Part shown: positions 24,101-34,343 of the stretch, piece by piece
How positions within the stretch are numbered: the stretch's first letter is position 1
Layout of the letters: the number at the start of each line of letters is the position of its first letter
From: Clusia tigrina
Lineage: Eukaryota > Arthropoda > Insecta > Diptera > Clusiidae
DNA length: 64,000 bases
Direction: 5' to 3'
Assembly (NCBI GenBank): GCA_920105625.2
Contig: OV050030.1
Span: 28,266,516-28,330,515, forward strand
Position numbers and translations under genes: made by a program
The notes under the pieces: generated by a model
Databases searched by the model: none
The model's input: only the letters and a program-made list of their open reading frames with translations
Told to the model about the DNA's origin: nothing

Positions 24101-25616
24101 GAGCAACAAATTTTAGTTCGAAGTATTCAATTGAAGTCACTTTAGTCAATTATATGTCCGAATTTATGGGAAAATATACTATAAGAAAATTCGGCGTGCA
24201 CATTCATATATAAAGAGTTTACTAGTCAACTGGCATTATTTCAACTGCGAATAGAAAACTCCGAAAATAATTCATAAAATAATTGAATTTATATTCTTGG
24301 ATTCCATATATTCCCAAAAGTGAGAGTTATATACTGCATCACTAAGAGAACTCAATACTGCAACACTAAGATAACGTAATGCTCAGTCATCGAGTTGGAA
24401 AATTTTAGGTTTAAGAGATAGGTGATCTCTAAATGCATAAACCCCAAAATCAAAATGCTAAAAGTGTTAGTAAATTATAATATTTCTTAGACATAAATCC
24501 CAAATGAATGCAATATTTCTATCCTCTGGTGCAATAAAAGGGAATACTCGTATATCATTTGCATAGAAACATATTTCCATCGGCTGCATTTATAGTTGTA
24601 TCTTTAATGCGAATATGCTGGTATTTATTAAATTTTATTTAACTTCAAAAACTCCCTTTCACCCAAAATACCAACAACAACAAAAGCAGCACCCAGCAAA
24701 AAAACAAACACAAGGAAAACCCAAAATCAAATGCACCCCACCTCAATCATTAATTTCAATAATTCTCTCTGCTCTTCGTGTGCTGGGTTGCCTAGTCAAA
24801 GTTAAGTTTCTGAGTTTTGCTTTGTTTTGCTGTGTGTTGTTTTTCTTTTTAAATTGATTTTTTTTACACATGAATTGTACTCACATTCAAAGGCATTATT
24901 CCTCCCACTGTCAAATACATCATAAAAACGTTACTCATACACAAATGATAAATCATTTTGGAACACCGACACCGAGCTCTGCCAACTGGTCTATAAAGCA
25001 CAGCTCTCAGCGCACACACACATTTGGCAGATGCATGTGTGTAAATGGTTGGGAGCCAGCATAACATATGAGCGACCTCATATTGCGCTGAAGACTGACT
25101 GACGTTTTTTTGCTGGCGTGTCTGTTAGTTTGTCTGTCTGCCGGTCTTTATATAAAAAGGCAAAAATAACACTCTGAGCACACAACTCCAAAGCATACAA
25201 AATATAATTTTTTATAACTATTATTAAAATAAAGTGGAGAAAAAAATGAATTTTAAATAAAGTAACAAAACAATCGGTTAGCGTGCGAAGCGTATTACTC
25301 GCAAAGTCAGTTCTTTGGTTGAACCCAAGGAAATTTTGACTTGTCATGGCAGCTAAAAAAGTGTTTTTTCGCTTTATTCACTGAAATCGATAAAAATTTT
25401 TATAATGCTTAAACATATATTTGCAGCAAACTGACAGTTCCCTGAAATGACTGAAATTAAGGAATAATGTGGGCAGATCAGCATGTAGAATAAGGAGGAA
25501 GTGTACAAGAAGTTGAAACATTTCTATACACTTTTAATTTAAAATGGAATAGAAGATTACAATTCAGAGCGTATACGTTACATTTAAAAACTGATAATTC
25601 AATGGATCTCTATATA
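21116..25616. other. Intergenic DNA, no gene recognised
   Basis: AT-rich, with a GT-rich microsatellite at 23099-23140, an A-rich/CAA patch at 22560-22940 and short frames without motifs. Confidence 0.4.
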
Positions 25617-25985
25617 GGTTAGGTTAGGTTAACCTGGCTGGCATAAAGCCAAGACCGATTGGTCCCTAGCGATACCAGATGGGGTCTGAACTTTATGAAG
25701 ATTTCCAGTAGATATCACGCAAAATGTTAATCCTTTTTGCTAATTTGAGCAGTGATGTCAGCTCCATTCTCCATGTCAGCTGTCTTCTCCCAAATTGTGG
25801 GACTCCTAAGAATTTTAAGCGCGTTTTTTATAAAGCAGGACATATACAAAAGAGATGTTCTAGAGTTTCCCTTACTCCAATCTCCCTACATTTCCTACAT
25901 TCGTCATGGTCCCTAATTCCTATCTTGTGTGCATGTGCCGCCAATAAATTATGGCCTATCATTAGATCTCTATATAAATTGTAAT
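25617..25985 (-). mobile_element. 3' end of a non-LTR retrotransposon (ORF2 C-terminus)
   Basis: The minus strand translates to the cysteine/histidine module found at the C-terminus of R1/Jockey/I-group ORF2 proteins: GHNLLAAHAHKIG, then CRKC, then ETLEHLFCICPAL, with spacing of the C-x2-C...H-x4-C type. One in-frame stop follows PAL, after which the frame continues for about 45 codons to its natural end near 25698. The 3' UTR then runs to a tail of CCTAA-like repeats (plus strand TAGGTTAGGTTAGGTTAACC, 25616-25635). Only the last few hundred bases of the element remain, typical of 5'-truncated insertions. Confidence 0.8.
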
Positions 25986-27839
25986 AAAATATAACTCCAA
26001 TTCTAATAAGACACCAATTCTAAGAAAATAATAAAAATATAATCACTTGAAATCTCCCTCTTTTTATATATAATTTTGAATAATTTATGTCTTTAGATAT
26101 ATTAAAGTTCAAAGCAGAAGTTTGTTCTATACGAAAAGCACATTTCCCATTGTGAAAATAGTGCCTCTGAAACATGGGTTTGAAGGTGTCTAAAGCTATA
26201 TAGGTGTCATACTTATAGAACTGTATCATACTTATAGAGCTGTATCATACTTATAGAACGGAAACATACTTAATATCATCCATGCTATATTGGGAACCAT
26301 TGAATTATAATACTGAGGGAGCAACACGCTTGAATGCTAACAAATGAATGCCCTCTTAATGCATTTTATCAATTACCACCACATTCGAAGACCATATTAC
26401 CTGTTATTCTAGAGTCCTAAATTCTGACAGACTTAATTCATGGACTGTATGAATAATAATAGTAGCAAAAATAGTATAATAATAGTAATGTTAACAATAA
26501 TAATGAAAGTAATAATACATGTAATAAAAATAGTAATAAATATAATGAAAACAATACCAATAATCATAGTAATCTTTTATTTTTAATCATTACATGATTC
26601 AGTCCATTAATATTATTATTATTGCATAAACTACCATAATTATTATTTCTTATGAACTCAAAATGAAATCTTTTTAATAATATTTACCGCTGCTTCACTA
26701 TTTTAATGCAAATGAATAATTCACATTTCACATATTTTCTTACATCTTTCTCATTTTTCAATAATGATATTTCGCCATTTCCTCTTCAAATGAGCTCCAG
26801 ACAGGCAATCGTCTGCATACGGGTGCGTATTTGGATAATTTCACACCACTCTTTAAATAACACAGCGAAGCATAGTTGTAGGCGTATTCTGGTAGCTCTG
26901 TGTAAAGCAACCATTTCGCTTAGCCCAAAAGTCAAACATTAATAGAACTCTAGGCAGCAACTTTTGAAATACTTCCATGGCTTTAATAGATATGAGTATG
27001 CGTGGATAGTGGCAATAATCTCGATGACCTTGGAGCTGCCACAATTGATGACTTATTTCAAACATATTGTTGAGATATTGACATGTGATCATTCTCACCA
27101 ATCAATTGTGTAGCAGCTAAAAATACCATAGAAAATACTAAGAGTGAATTAAGCTGCAACCTGAAGAACTGAGGAAAGTAATTAGCAAAGTGGCATGGAG
27201 GGAAAATGTTGTTTAAATAATCTACCTAACTTGGTTGTAAATACGAGTATCGTATTCATCGCTATTGGGAATATTCCCTTAACAATGTTCCACACTAATT
27301 TGAATTGGATTTTGTTAGGAGTGGAAATGTGTTCGAATACTATTTAAATCAAATGAGAAAGAAAACGACGGGTAGTGGCCGATACAGATAATTAATGGTA
27401 ATGGTTTTCTTTTTTATAATATAGCTTGATGTCCTGCTGGCCTAATTAAGCACCTCTATCATGCCTAAAATGGTGTGGGACTAATTAAAAGCAAACCATT
27501 CCCTGTCGAGTTTACTTGGCGTACTGCCATTGGGGCCCTGGCATCCAATTCAGTAGTAGTTCCTGTGGAGTCGTTCTTATGTAGGTAGGACTAACATAAT
27601 CCATATTTTGGAGTCAAATCAAAACTCTCTGGCAATCGTCAAATTTGTAATGTTATAAGTTTTCGTAGGGGATAAAGGCACTTTAACTACATTCGGTTTT
27701 GGATTTTGTGGTTATTAGACTCCAGCTTTTATTTGGATGCAAAAAAAGAATTTAACATAATTCCTAAAATCATTCGGAACTACTTTGTTGTGAACCCTTA
27801 ACTACTATCCCATGCTTTTCCTTTCCATTGGTGAAATAA
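25986..27839. other. Intergenic DNA, no gene recognised
   Basis: AT-rich; a 19-bp minisatellite lies at 26203-26271 and an AAT/ATA-rich simple region at 26440-26660. No coding signal. Confidence 0.4.
26203..26271. repeat. 19-bp minisatellite, about 3.5 copies
   Basis: Units of the form GTATCATACTTATAGARCT repeat with a 19-bp period (landmark TCAT at 26207, 26226 and 26245), then decay. Confidence 0.8.
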
Positions 27840-27849
27840 AAACATCAGT

Positions 27850-29341
27850 ATATATTTTTTTTATGTTTAAAATTTTTTCTTTTTAAAACAAAAATATATA
27901 TTCACAAAAGTTTAGTTTTCTTCCGTCATCTTCTTCTTTCTATATCATATTAAATTGTTTTACAAAATAAAAAATAAATAACAGTTTTGAGTTGTTTTTG
28001 TTGTGTTTGCGTCTCCTCTGTTTTTGCATACAATATTTTTAGTTGAAATATTTTGTTTTCTGTATCTTTATTTTTCTTTTTTTTTGTTTATCTCTATTTA
28101 TGAACTAATTTTTAGCATATTTATTTATTAGTAAATTAGCATAATCAGTTTACGTTAATATTCTCAATTGTTTGCATTGCTATTTTTTTTAATATATATG
28201 TGTTAATATTTTCATTCAATTGTTTAGTACACTCAATACTTGCAGCAGAAAAAGAAAAAACGCTTTCAAACAAAATCATTCTGGTTGTTTTTTTTTTGTA
28301 TTTTTAGTTTTTATTTGCTTTTTATACTTTCTATTTTGTTTTTTCCTTTTTTTGTTTTAATTTTAAGAAGACTATTTTTTAATATAAATAATTAAAAGCT
28401 AAAAATTATCAGTTTCAGTTGGTTGAGAGTTATTCTTTATCATAGTTTATTTTCATTATTTTTTTGTTTGTTTAATACATATACGAAGTTTAATTTATGC
28501 ATCTATATATCAGTTTATAGACGTGAATAGATAGTTTTTCATTTACATATATGTGTGTGTGTGTATGTTTGCGGTAGTGTGTGTTTGGCTGTGTACCTAT
28601 ATAGTTTATTTGAAGTAGTAAAAATATTTTACACATTTATACAAAGTAGAAAAAGTGTTTCGGTATAAAAATGTTTCCTTTTTTTCTCTTCTGTATGAGT
28701 ATGAGTAATACAAGGACACATACATACATATATTTGCATATGAGTGTGTCCTCGCTGTAGTGATGTTTATGCTTTAATTATTATACTAGGCAGTTTAAGT
28801 TTATTTATTTATTTAGTTTTAATCAAAGTAAAATATTTACATTAAATACGCTAACGTGTCCGCGCGTTGCTTTTGTTAAATGTGTGTATATGTATGTGTG
28901 TGTGTCTTTCATTTATGGTATATAGCGTTTACATAATCACATTCAAACTTGAGTATGTGTGTTAGCTACCGTTTATATATATATATGTATATATGAGTAT
29001 AGTTATAAGGAAAAAATTTTACATACTTTCATTCATTTAAGCCTATTCACGGGGTTAAGTAGTGTGTCTCTTTAGTTGTGTGGCTGTGTTACTGTGTTTG
29101 AGTACAGCAGCTACAGCCATTTTGAAAAATTTAAATTTTTGTCAAATTTCACAATTAGAAAGAATTGATTTCTTTCTTTCGTGCTAATCCTATAAATTTA
29201 ATTTTAAATTATAAATCACTTTTGAAATTTTTATATTTATTAATTACAATACATTCATTCACTTCAGTTCAACTCGCAGGAACCAGTCCTTATTTCTCTT
29301 TGTGTTTGTTTTGCGTTTGCTTGGATTTTCTACACTTACAT
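27850..29341 (-). other. Probable 3' UTR of Toll-7 (end not resolved)
   Basis: Directly downstream of the Toll-7 stop codon on the minus strand, this stretch is strikingly T-rich on the plus strand (A-rich in the transcript) with CA/TG microsatellites and no frames of note. AATAAA polyadenylation signals on the minus strand occur about 100 nt after the stop (29236-29241) and in a cluster about 530 nt after it (around 28800-28815), with more further on. I cannot choose the real cleavage site. Confidence 0.4.
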
Positions 29342-32300
29342 TTACACTAAATACGCTTGCACATGTTGTCCTTGCTGTTGTCCTGTGATGGCCGTTGGCG
29401 CTGCGGTAAGTGTGGCCGCAGCATGGTCGCGCTGTTTTTGATTTTGTTGCGGTCGCCATGTCTGTGACACATTCTGCTGCTGTTGTTGCTGCTGCTGTGG
29501 ATGCTGCTGTAAGCGATGCAGGCTGTGTGCAGCTAGTATAGCCGCTCCATTTAGTGGCGGTGATGGCGGTGGCATCATCAGCATGTTCTCATTGTCCAGC
29601 GTTGAGTAGTCCGAATCGATGCTGGAGTAGATGTGCTCGGATGGTGGGCGTCCGGCATACGCTTGACTGGTGGCGGTTGTGGCTGCTGCATGCTGTTGGT
29701 AGTATTGCGGCGCTGTGGCGGCCACCTCAGCGCGATGCGCCGTATTCGGGTGTAGATGCGTAGCCACCACAGCATGGTGCAGTGTGCCCTGATGAGCGTG
29801 TTCGCCTCGTCGCTGTGGCCTGGGACTTGGGGTGGCAGTGGTGGCGGAAGAATAGTTTTGTTCGCCTTCGCCCTCGGGGCAGTAGGCTGGCGGTGGCGCT
29901 TGGCGATACAGTATGCCGGGGCTGGCGGGTTGCTTGATGCGTTCGTGATTGTGATCGAGGGTGTAATTGTTGCCGCGATATGTCGGGTACTCAACGGGCA
30001 GGGCGTAACGCAACTTCTCCCAGAAATGCCTATCGGTGCGCCGTATACGATGCACAGCCGATGTCTTTAGATATGGCAACATCTCAATATCGCTCTCGGC
30101 TTCGAAGAGCACCTCGGGCTCCTCGATGATGACCAGTTTTTGTGGACGCCCACGTAATGCATCGTGTACGGCTCGTCGCAGGTCACAGCGCGACCACTCA
30201 GTCTGCAGGAAATTGCGGGACAATAGAATCACCAAGCGACGAGACACTCGCGAAGCCTCCAGCACCTGATAGTGGGTGGCGTCGTGTGCCAGGTCTCGAT
30301 GCTGCAGACAGATGCGCAACGGCGGCCGACCTGTCTCCAGCTCAGACACTAAGTGCTGGCCTATAAATTCGGAATCTTTGGCGGAGTGCAGTAGCACCGC
30401 ATCGTATAGTTTTTCGGAGTCCTCGCAGCGAGGCCCAAACACGCGCACGCCATAATGGGAGAAGAGCCAAATACGTAGCGACTCACGAAACACGAAGATG
30501 ACAATGACAACTACCAGCAGAAAAACCAAAGCCAAAGCGGCGGCCAACAGCGGTATATAAGGTTTTGGTATGCCGTGCTGGAGCATAGAGCCGCCTGCAT
30601 AGTAATCGGTGCAAGCTGCAGTGGCATTAAAATCCAATTCACGTTTTTCGCCGGCTTTGGCCGAGTTACCTTCCCCACCACTCTCCACGCAGTAAATATC
30701 CTGCGAGTCTTGCACAATCACTGCGTTGTCGGCCACGTACGCGGTGAGTTCTTGCAGGAATTTGCAGCGACAGCTCCACTGATTGCGGCCCAATGCCAGT
30801 GAGCGCAGCTGCTTGAATTGCGGCAGCTGCAATTGCCAAATGGGCAGAGTGACCAAACGATTGCCATCGATACGCAGCAGTTCCAGAGAGACAAGCGGAG
30901 CCAATGTGGAGTTCTCAAATGTAGTCAACAGGTTGTTATGCAGGTAGAGTTCTCGCAAAGCAGCCAAGTGCTCGAATTCGTAACCGTGCAGTGTCTTCAG
31001 ACGGTTATCCTCCAGGTGGAGCACTTGTAACGACACCAGACCGGCGAAGGTGCGATTCTGTATGCTGGCCACTTGGCTGCCATTCACAAAGAGCGATTTC
31101 AGATTCTTGCGACCGATGAAGGCGTGATTTTTGAGCACTGGAAAGTTGTTTCCGTCCAAGTACACCACACTGGAGTCCATAGGCACGCGTCGTGGCAGCT
31201 CAGTGGTCTGCTGATTACCGCAATCGACGACGTTAGTCGACCATATCTGGTCATGATAACACGTGCAGTTGTTGGGGCACGTCATCTCGCAATCACACGC
31301 ATCAAAGTCGCAGCAGTGGCACAAAGCAAAGCAATGTGACTCGTAGCGGCACAGAAAATCCTTCGACTTCAGCGTGGACAGGGAACGCACAGGAGCACCC
31401 CGAGCATGCGGCATTACACACTCAATGTTACCCAGGTCCATAACGCGTGGATGCTGGCGAGTGGTCAGATTATTAATGCGCTGCAGCCAGTCCATGGTGC
31501 AGTCGCATTCGAACGGATTGCCGCCCAGATAAAATTCTGGCAGTGGTTTGGTTGGTGCCACGGGAGCCACCCGCAACTGTTGTAGCTGCAGTTTGGTCAG
31601 TGCATTCGCATACAAGTCCACACGTGCCAAATTCACTTTATCAACAAATGAATTCGGGTGCACTGTGCTGACGAGGTTGTTGTTAATGAACAGCAGCTCG
31701 ATGGTGTTCGGTATGGACATAGCCCCAATTTCAGTGATGCGATTATGACTGGCGTCCAGCGTCTTTACGCGTATTTCTTCCTGCAGTTTGTAATAGTTGC
31801 CCAAGGCCTCGATGTAATTGCCATGTATATCAAGCCACTTGAGATTGCTCGGTATAAAGGCGTAGTCAAACCAGACCAGGTGATTCTCGGATAAATTCAA
31901 CCACAGCAGAGACACTAGAGTAGCGAACACTCCATTGATATCAGAGAGGAAATTGCGATCCAACCGTATGGCTTCAAGCTCGAAATTTTTGTCAAACGAG
32001 CCACGTTCAATGCTCTGTATGCGATTCTTGGCCAAGTTAAGAACACTAAGACGTGGCAGATCGGTGAACATGCCTACTGTTATGTTTCCAATTTGGTTGT
32101 CGATTAGACGCAATCCCGTCAGCTGGTGCAAATTCTTGAAGCTCTGATTGTCGAAAGTGCGCATCTGATTCTCGCCCAAATCAAGGGTACGCAGCATGGA
32201 AAGGTCTTGAATGGCGCGTGGCACTTGGTTCAATTGATTCGAGCTGAGATCGAGCTCTTTCAAATCCGAACAGTTTTTAAACACATTCGTTTCGATGACG

Positions 32301-33718
32301 CTAATCAAATTATTATTCAAAGTTAGCTTCGACAACACGTACAGGCCGTTAAAGAGTTTGTCGTCCAAGGTGTGCAGACGATTTTCGGCCAGATTAAGCG
32401 TGTGCAAGTTGTACAGTGGCAGAAAGGCGTTATCTTCGATGTGGCCAATGGAGTTGTTACGCAAGTTTAGGATCTGCAGAAAGTACAACTCTTTAAAGGT
32501 GCGATAGTCTATGCGCGTGAGGGCGTTATGAGCCAAATTAAGCACTATGAGTCGTATGAGTCCGGCAAAGGTGGAATTATCAATGTGATTCGACGTTAAC
32601 TGGTTACCGGACAAATCGACCACCAGCAACTGTTCCAGGCGGTGGAACAGCCCCTTGGGCAGTTCGTAGAGTTCGTTATTGTGCAAATGAATCTCACGTA
32701 ACTCTTTCGACCCGGCAAAGAGACCTTCCGGTAGTATCTCCAAATGATTGTAGCTTAAATTGACAATGCGCAGCGAACTCAGACCTGCCAAAGCCTCTCC
32801 AGACAGTTCCGAAATATTGTTGTGCTGCAGACTCAAGTGCTGCAAGCGACGCAATCGGGAAATGCCCCAGCTTTCAGTAATCGCTCGGAGCTCATTATGG
32901 CTGGCGTCGAGCATTTGGAGCTCACTGCCTCCATTGCAGTTCATATCACTAAAGCCGAGATTCTCGGCGGCACGTATGCGATTTCGCGTCAAATTCAGTG
33001 ACTGCAAATTACCCACCGGACACAGAAAACCGGCTGGCAATGCTCTCAAATTATTATCACCCAAATCCAGAGCGGTCAACTGCTTGAGCCCCAACAACGA
33101 GTCTGGAAAGAGCTCCAATGTCTTGCCCGGCCCCCATTCTGCGTTGCGTGTATTCACCGCCAGCGTCTTCACCGTGCTGAGCCCCTCGAATGCGTTGTTA
33201 GGCAATTGTAGCAATTTGCACGACTCCACACGCAGCACGTCGAGCGTTTGCAAGCGCGCGAATGCTGCCTGCGGTAGCTGCGATTCGAACAAATACAAAT
33301 CGCTGCATTTTATCTCCAGCTGACTAGTGCCATCAGCACCTTGCAGGTCCAGGCCCGCTCGCTCGACGGTGCGTAAATTGCAGCGCACCGATGTGGTGCC
33401 ATTGTAATGCCAGGAACATTGATTTATTGTTGCGGACGATGCTGCGGAGGTCTCTACTGCTGCTGCCGCTGCTACAGCGGACGCTGATGATGATGATGCC
33501 GATGACGGCACAGCGGAAGTGGCGGCTGCTGCGTCCGCATTGGCGAGGGCAGCATGGCCGAGAGCAATGCTGGTGGCAGTGACGGCTACAACAAAGTGCG
33601 AGCTGGCATGTAACACAAAAACAAAGGCTAGCAGTGCTACTAATGGTGTTGCTGATGTTGGTTGTGGAATATGCGTGCTCGACACTTTTTTGCCAGTATT
33701 ACACATTTTTTTACACAT
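29342..33718 (-). CDS. Toll-7: Toll-7, Toll-family LRR/TIR transmembrane receptor
   Basis: A single uninterrupted exon. The frame is open upstream to 33739 through a TTG codon, but the first ATG is at 33716-33718 in a strong fly context (AACAAAATG), giving 1,458 aa. In the numbering of the 1,465-codon frame (subtract 7 from the ATG): hydrophobic signal segment about 32-54; Ala/Ser-rich linker 55-105; leucine-rich repeats about 145-740; a cysteine cluster 745-840 (CDC, CHCC, CDCEMTC) typical of long insect Tolls; a second LRR block 855-985 with its own cysteine cap 990-1043; membrane helix 1061-1084; TIR domain about 1111-1247 (YDAVLLHSAKDSEF, HRDL, FW box HFWEKL); then a Ser/His/Gln-rich tail ending in QAYLV. 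The pattern and tail match Toll-7 rather than 18-wheeler, Toll-6 or Tollo. Fly Toll-7 is a cell-surface receptor linked to neurotrophin-like (Spatzle family) ligands, neuronal survival, epithelial patterning and, with debate, antiviral autophagy. No frameshift or stop: it looks functional. Confidence 0.95.
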   Translation of the reverse strand: MCKKMCNTGKKVSSTHIPQPTSATPLVALLAFVFVLHASSHFVVAVTATSIALGHAALANADAAAATSAVPSSASSSSASAVAAAAAVETSAASSATINQCSWHYNGTTSVRCNLRTVERAGLDLQGADGTSQLEIKCSDLYLFESQLPQAAFARLQTLDVLRVESCKLLQLPNNAFEGLSTVKTLAVNTRNAEWGPGKTLELFPDSLLGLKQLTALDLGDNNLRALPAGFLCPVGNLQSLNLTRNRIRAAENLGFSDMNCNGGSELQMLDASHNELRAITESWGISRLRRLQHLSLQHNNISELSGEALAGLSSLRIVNLSYNHLEILPEGLFAGSKELREIHLHNNELYELPKGLFHRLEQLLVVDLSGNQLTSNHIDNSTFAGLIRLIVLNLAHNALTRIDYRTFKELYFLQILNLRNNSIGHIEDNAFLPLYNLHTLNLAENRLHTLDDKLFNGLYVLSKLTLNNNLISVIETNVFKNCSDLKELDLSSNQLNQVPRAIQDLSMLRTLDLGENQMRTFDNQSFKNLHQLTGLRLIDNQIGNITVGMFTDLPRLSVLNLAKNRIQSIERGSFDKNFELEAIRLDRNFLSDINGVFATLVSLLWLNLSENHLVWFDYAFIPSNLKWLDIHGNYIEALGNYYKLQEEIRVKTLDASHNRITEIGAMSIPNTIELLFINNNLVSTVHPNSFVDKVNLARVDLYANALTKLQLQQLRVAPVAPTKPLPEFYLGGNPFECDCTMDWLQRINNLTTRQHPRVMDLGNIECVMPHARGAPVRSLSTLKSKDFLCRYESHCFALCHCCDFDACDCEMTCPNNCTCYHDQIWSTNVVDCGNQQTTELPRRVPMDSSVVYLDGNNFPVLKNHAFIGRKNLKSLFVNGSQVASIQNRTFAGLVSLQVLHLEDNRLKTLHGYEFEHLAALRELYLHNNLLTTFENSTLAPLVSLELLRIDGNRLVTLPIWQLQLPQFKQLRSLALGRNQWSCRCKFLQELTAYVADNAVIVQDSQDIYCVESGGEGNSAKAGEKRELDFNATAACTDYYAGGSMLQHGIPKPYIPLLAAALALVFLLVVVIVIFVFRESLRIWLFSHYGVRVFGPRCEDSEKLYDAVLLHSAKDSEFIGQHLVSELETGRPPLRICLQHRDLAHDATHYQVLEASRVSRRLVILLSRNFLQTEWSRCDLRRAVHDALRGRPQKLVIIEEPEVLFEAESDIEMLPYLKTSAVHRIRRTDRHFWEKLRYALPVEYPTYRGNNYTLDHNHERIKQPASPGILYRQAPPPAYCPEGEGEQNYSSATTATPSPRPQRRGEHAHQGTLHHAVVATHLHPNTAHRAEVAATAPQYYQQHAAATTATSQAYAGRPPSEHIYSSIDSDYSTLDNENMLMMPPPSPPLNGAAILAAHSLHRLQQHPQQQQQQQQNVSQTWRPQQNQKQRDHAAATLTAAPTAITGQQQGQHVQAYLV
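29464..29510 (-). repeat. CAG/CAA (polyglutamine) microsatellite in the Toll-7 tail
   Basis: Encodes an eight-glutamine run, with another Gln nearby, at about residues 1412-1422 of the cytoplasmic tail. It is a low-complexity tract prone to length variation, in a region outside the TIR domain. Confidence 0.75.
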
Positions 33719-34341
33719 TTTGTTTCCTCTGCGTTTCAATGTGTTGGTTTTCTGTTTTGTTTTATTTGTTTAATTTATATATAGGCATTTTTTAAGAGTT
33801 TTCCTCCGTTTGCATGGTTTTCAATTTATTGTAAGCACAGTTTCAAATTTCCTAAATTGTAACGCATTTTAATGGCACTAGTTATGCACCCTGTAACATT
33901 GATGAATTTTTATATGTTTGCACAAATTCACACGCTAAATTCACAGTGTTCATGAGCGGAAGCTACATACATATGTGGATTTATATTTTATTTTAGGCTT
34001 TTAGTAAGGTGCAGTTTGAAAGTGGGGCGTTTTTCTATGTTTACACTTGCAAGCTCACATTTTCCACCATCAACATTTTTCTTTACAATAATTTTTTTTT
34101 TTTAAATTATATTTGATTACTTTATTTAAACTTGAACACATACACACTCAAAAATGAGCTGTTAGCGCATTTTTGTCGAAAACACAGATACGCGTTCACA
34201 CTTTGTCACTGAGCAGTTTCCTTACAGTTACTTATTTGCTCTTCGGGAAAACTTCACTTTTCTTAGTTAGAAAAACCCGTTTACAGTTAAAAATCGAGCA
34301 CAGACCACACGTCTATACACAACGCCGCTCGCACTCGAACT
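33719..34341 (-). other. Predicted 5' UTR of Toll-7
   Basis: Runs from the predicted transcription start at 34341 to the base before the ATG at 33718, about 620 nt if unspliced. It is AT-rich with several short upstream ATGs. I saw no need for an intron but cannot exclude one. Confidence 0.5.
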
Positions 34342-34343
34342 GA
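34308..34343 (-). promoter_or_regulatory. TATA-less Inr + DPE core promoter for Toll-7
   Basis: On the minus strand an initiator TCAGTT occupies 34343-34338 with the +1 A at 34341. Counting from that A, positions +28 to +34 (34314-34308) read AGACGTG, a textbook strong downstream promoter element, and the spacing is exact. No TATA box sits around -30. An Inr-DPE pair is a well-known core promoter class in flies, common in developmental genes. Its location about 620 bp upstream of the ATG on the correct strand supports assignment to Toll-7. Confidence 0.75.

Noticed and set aside
26203..26271. CRISPR-like array (also considered for 16160-16233 and 40546-40612)
   Set aside because: Units are directly adjacent with no unique spacers, so these are minisatellites; the host is a eukaryote.
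32760..33323. 187-codon plus-strand frame inside Toll-7
   Set aside because: It is antisense to the leucine-rich-repeat coding region and arises from its base composition; no domain, and Toll-7 explains the conservation. The other plus frames within 29.5-33.8 kb were rejected for the same reason.
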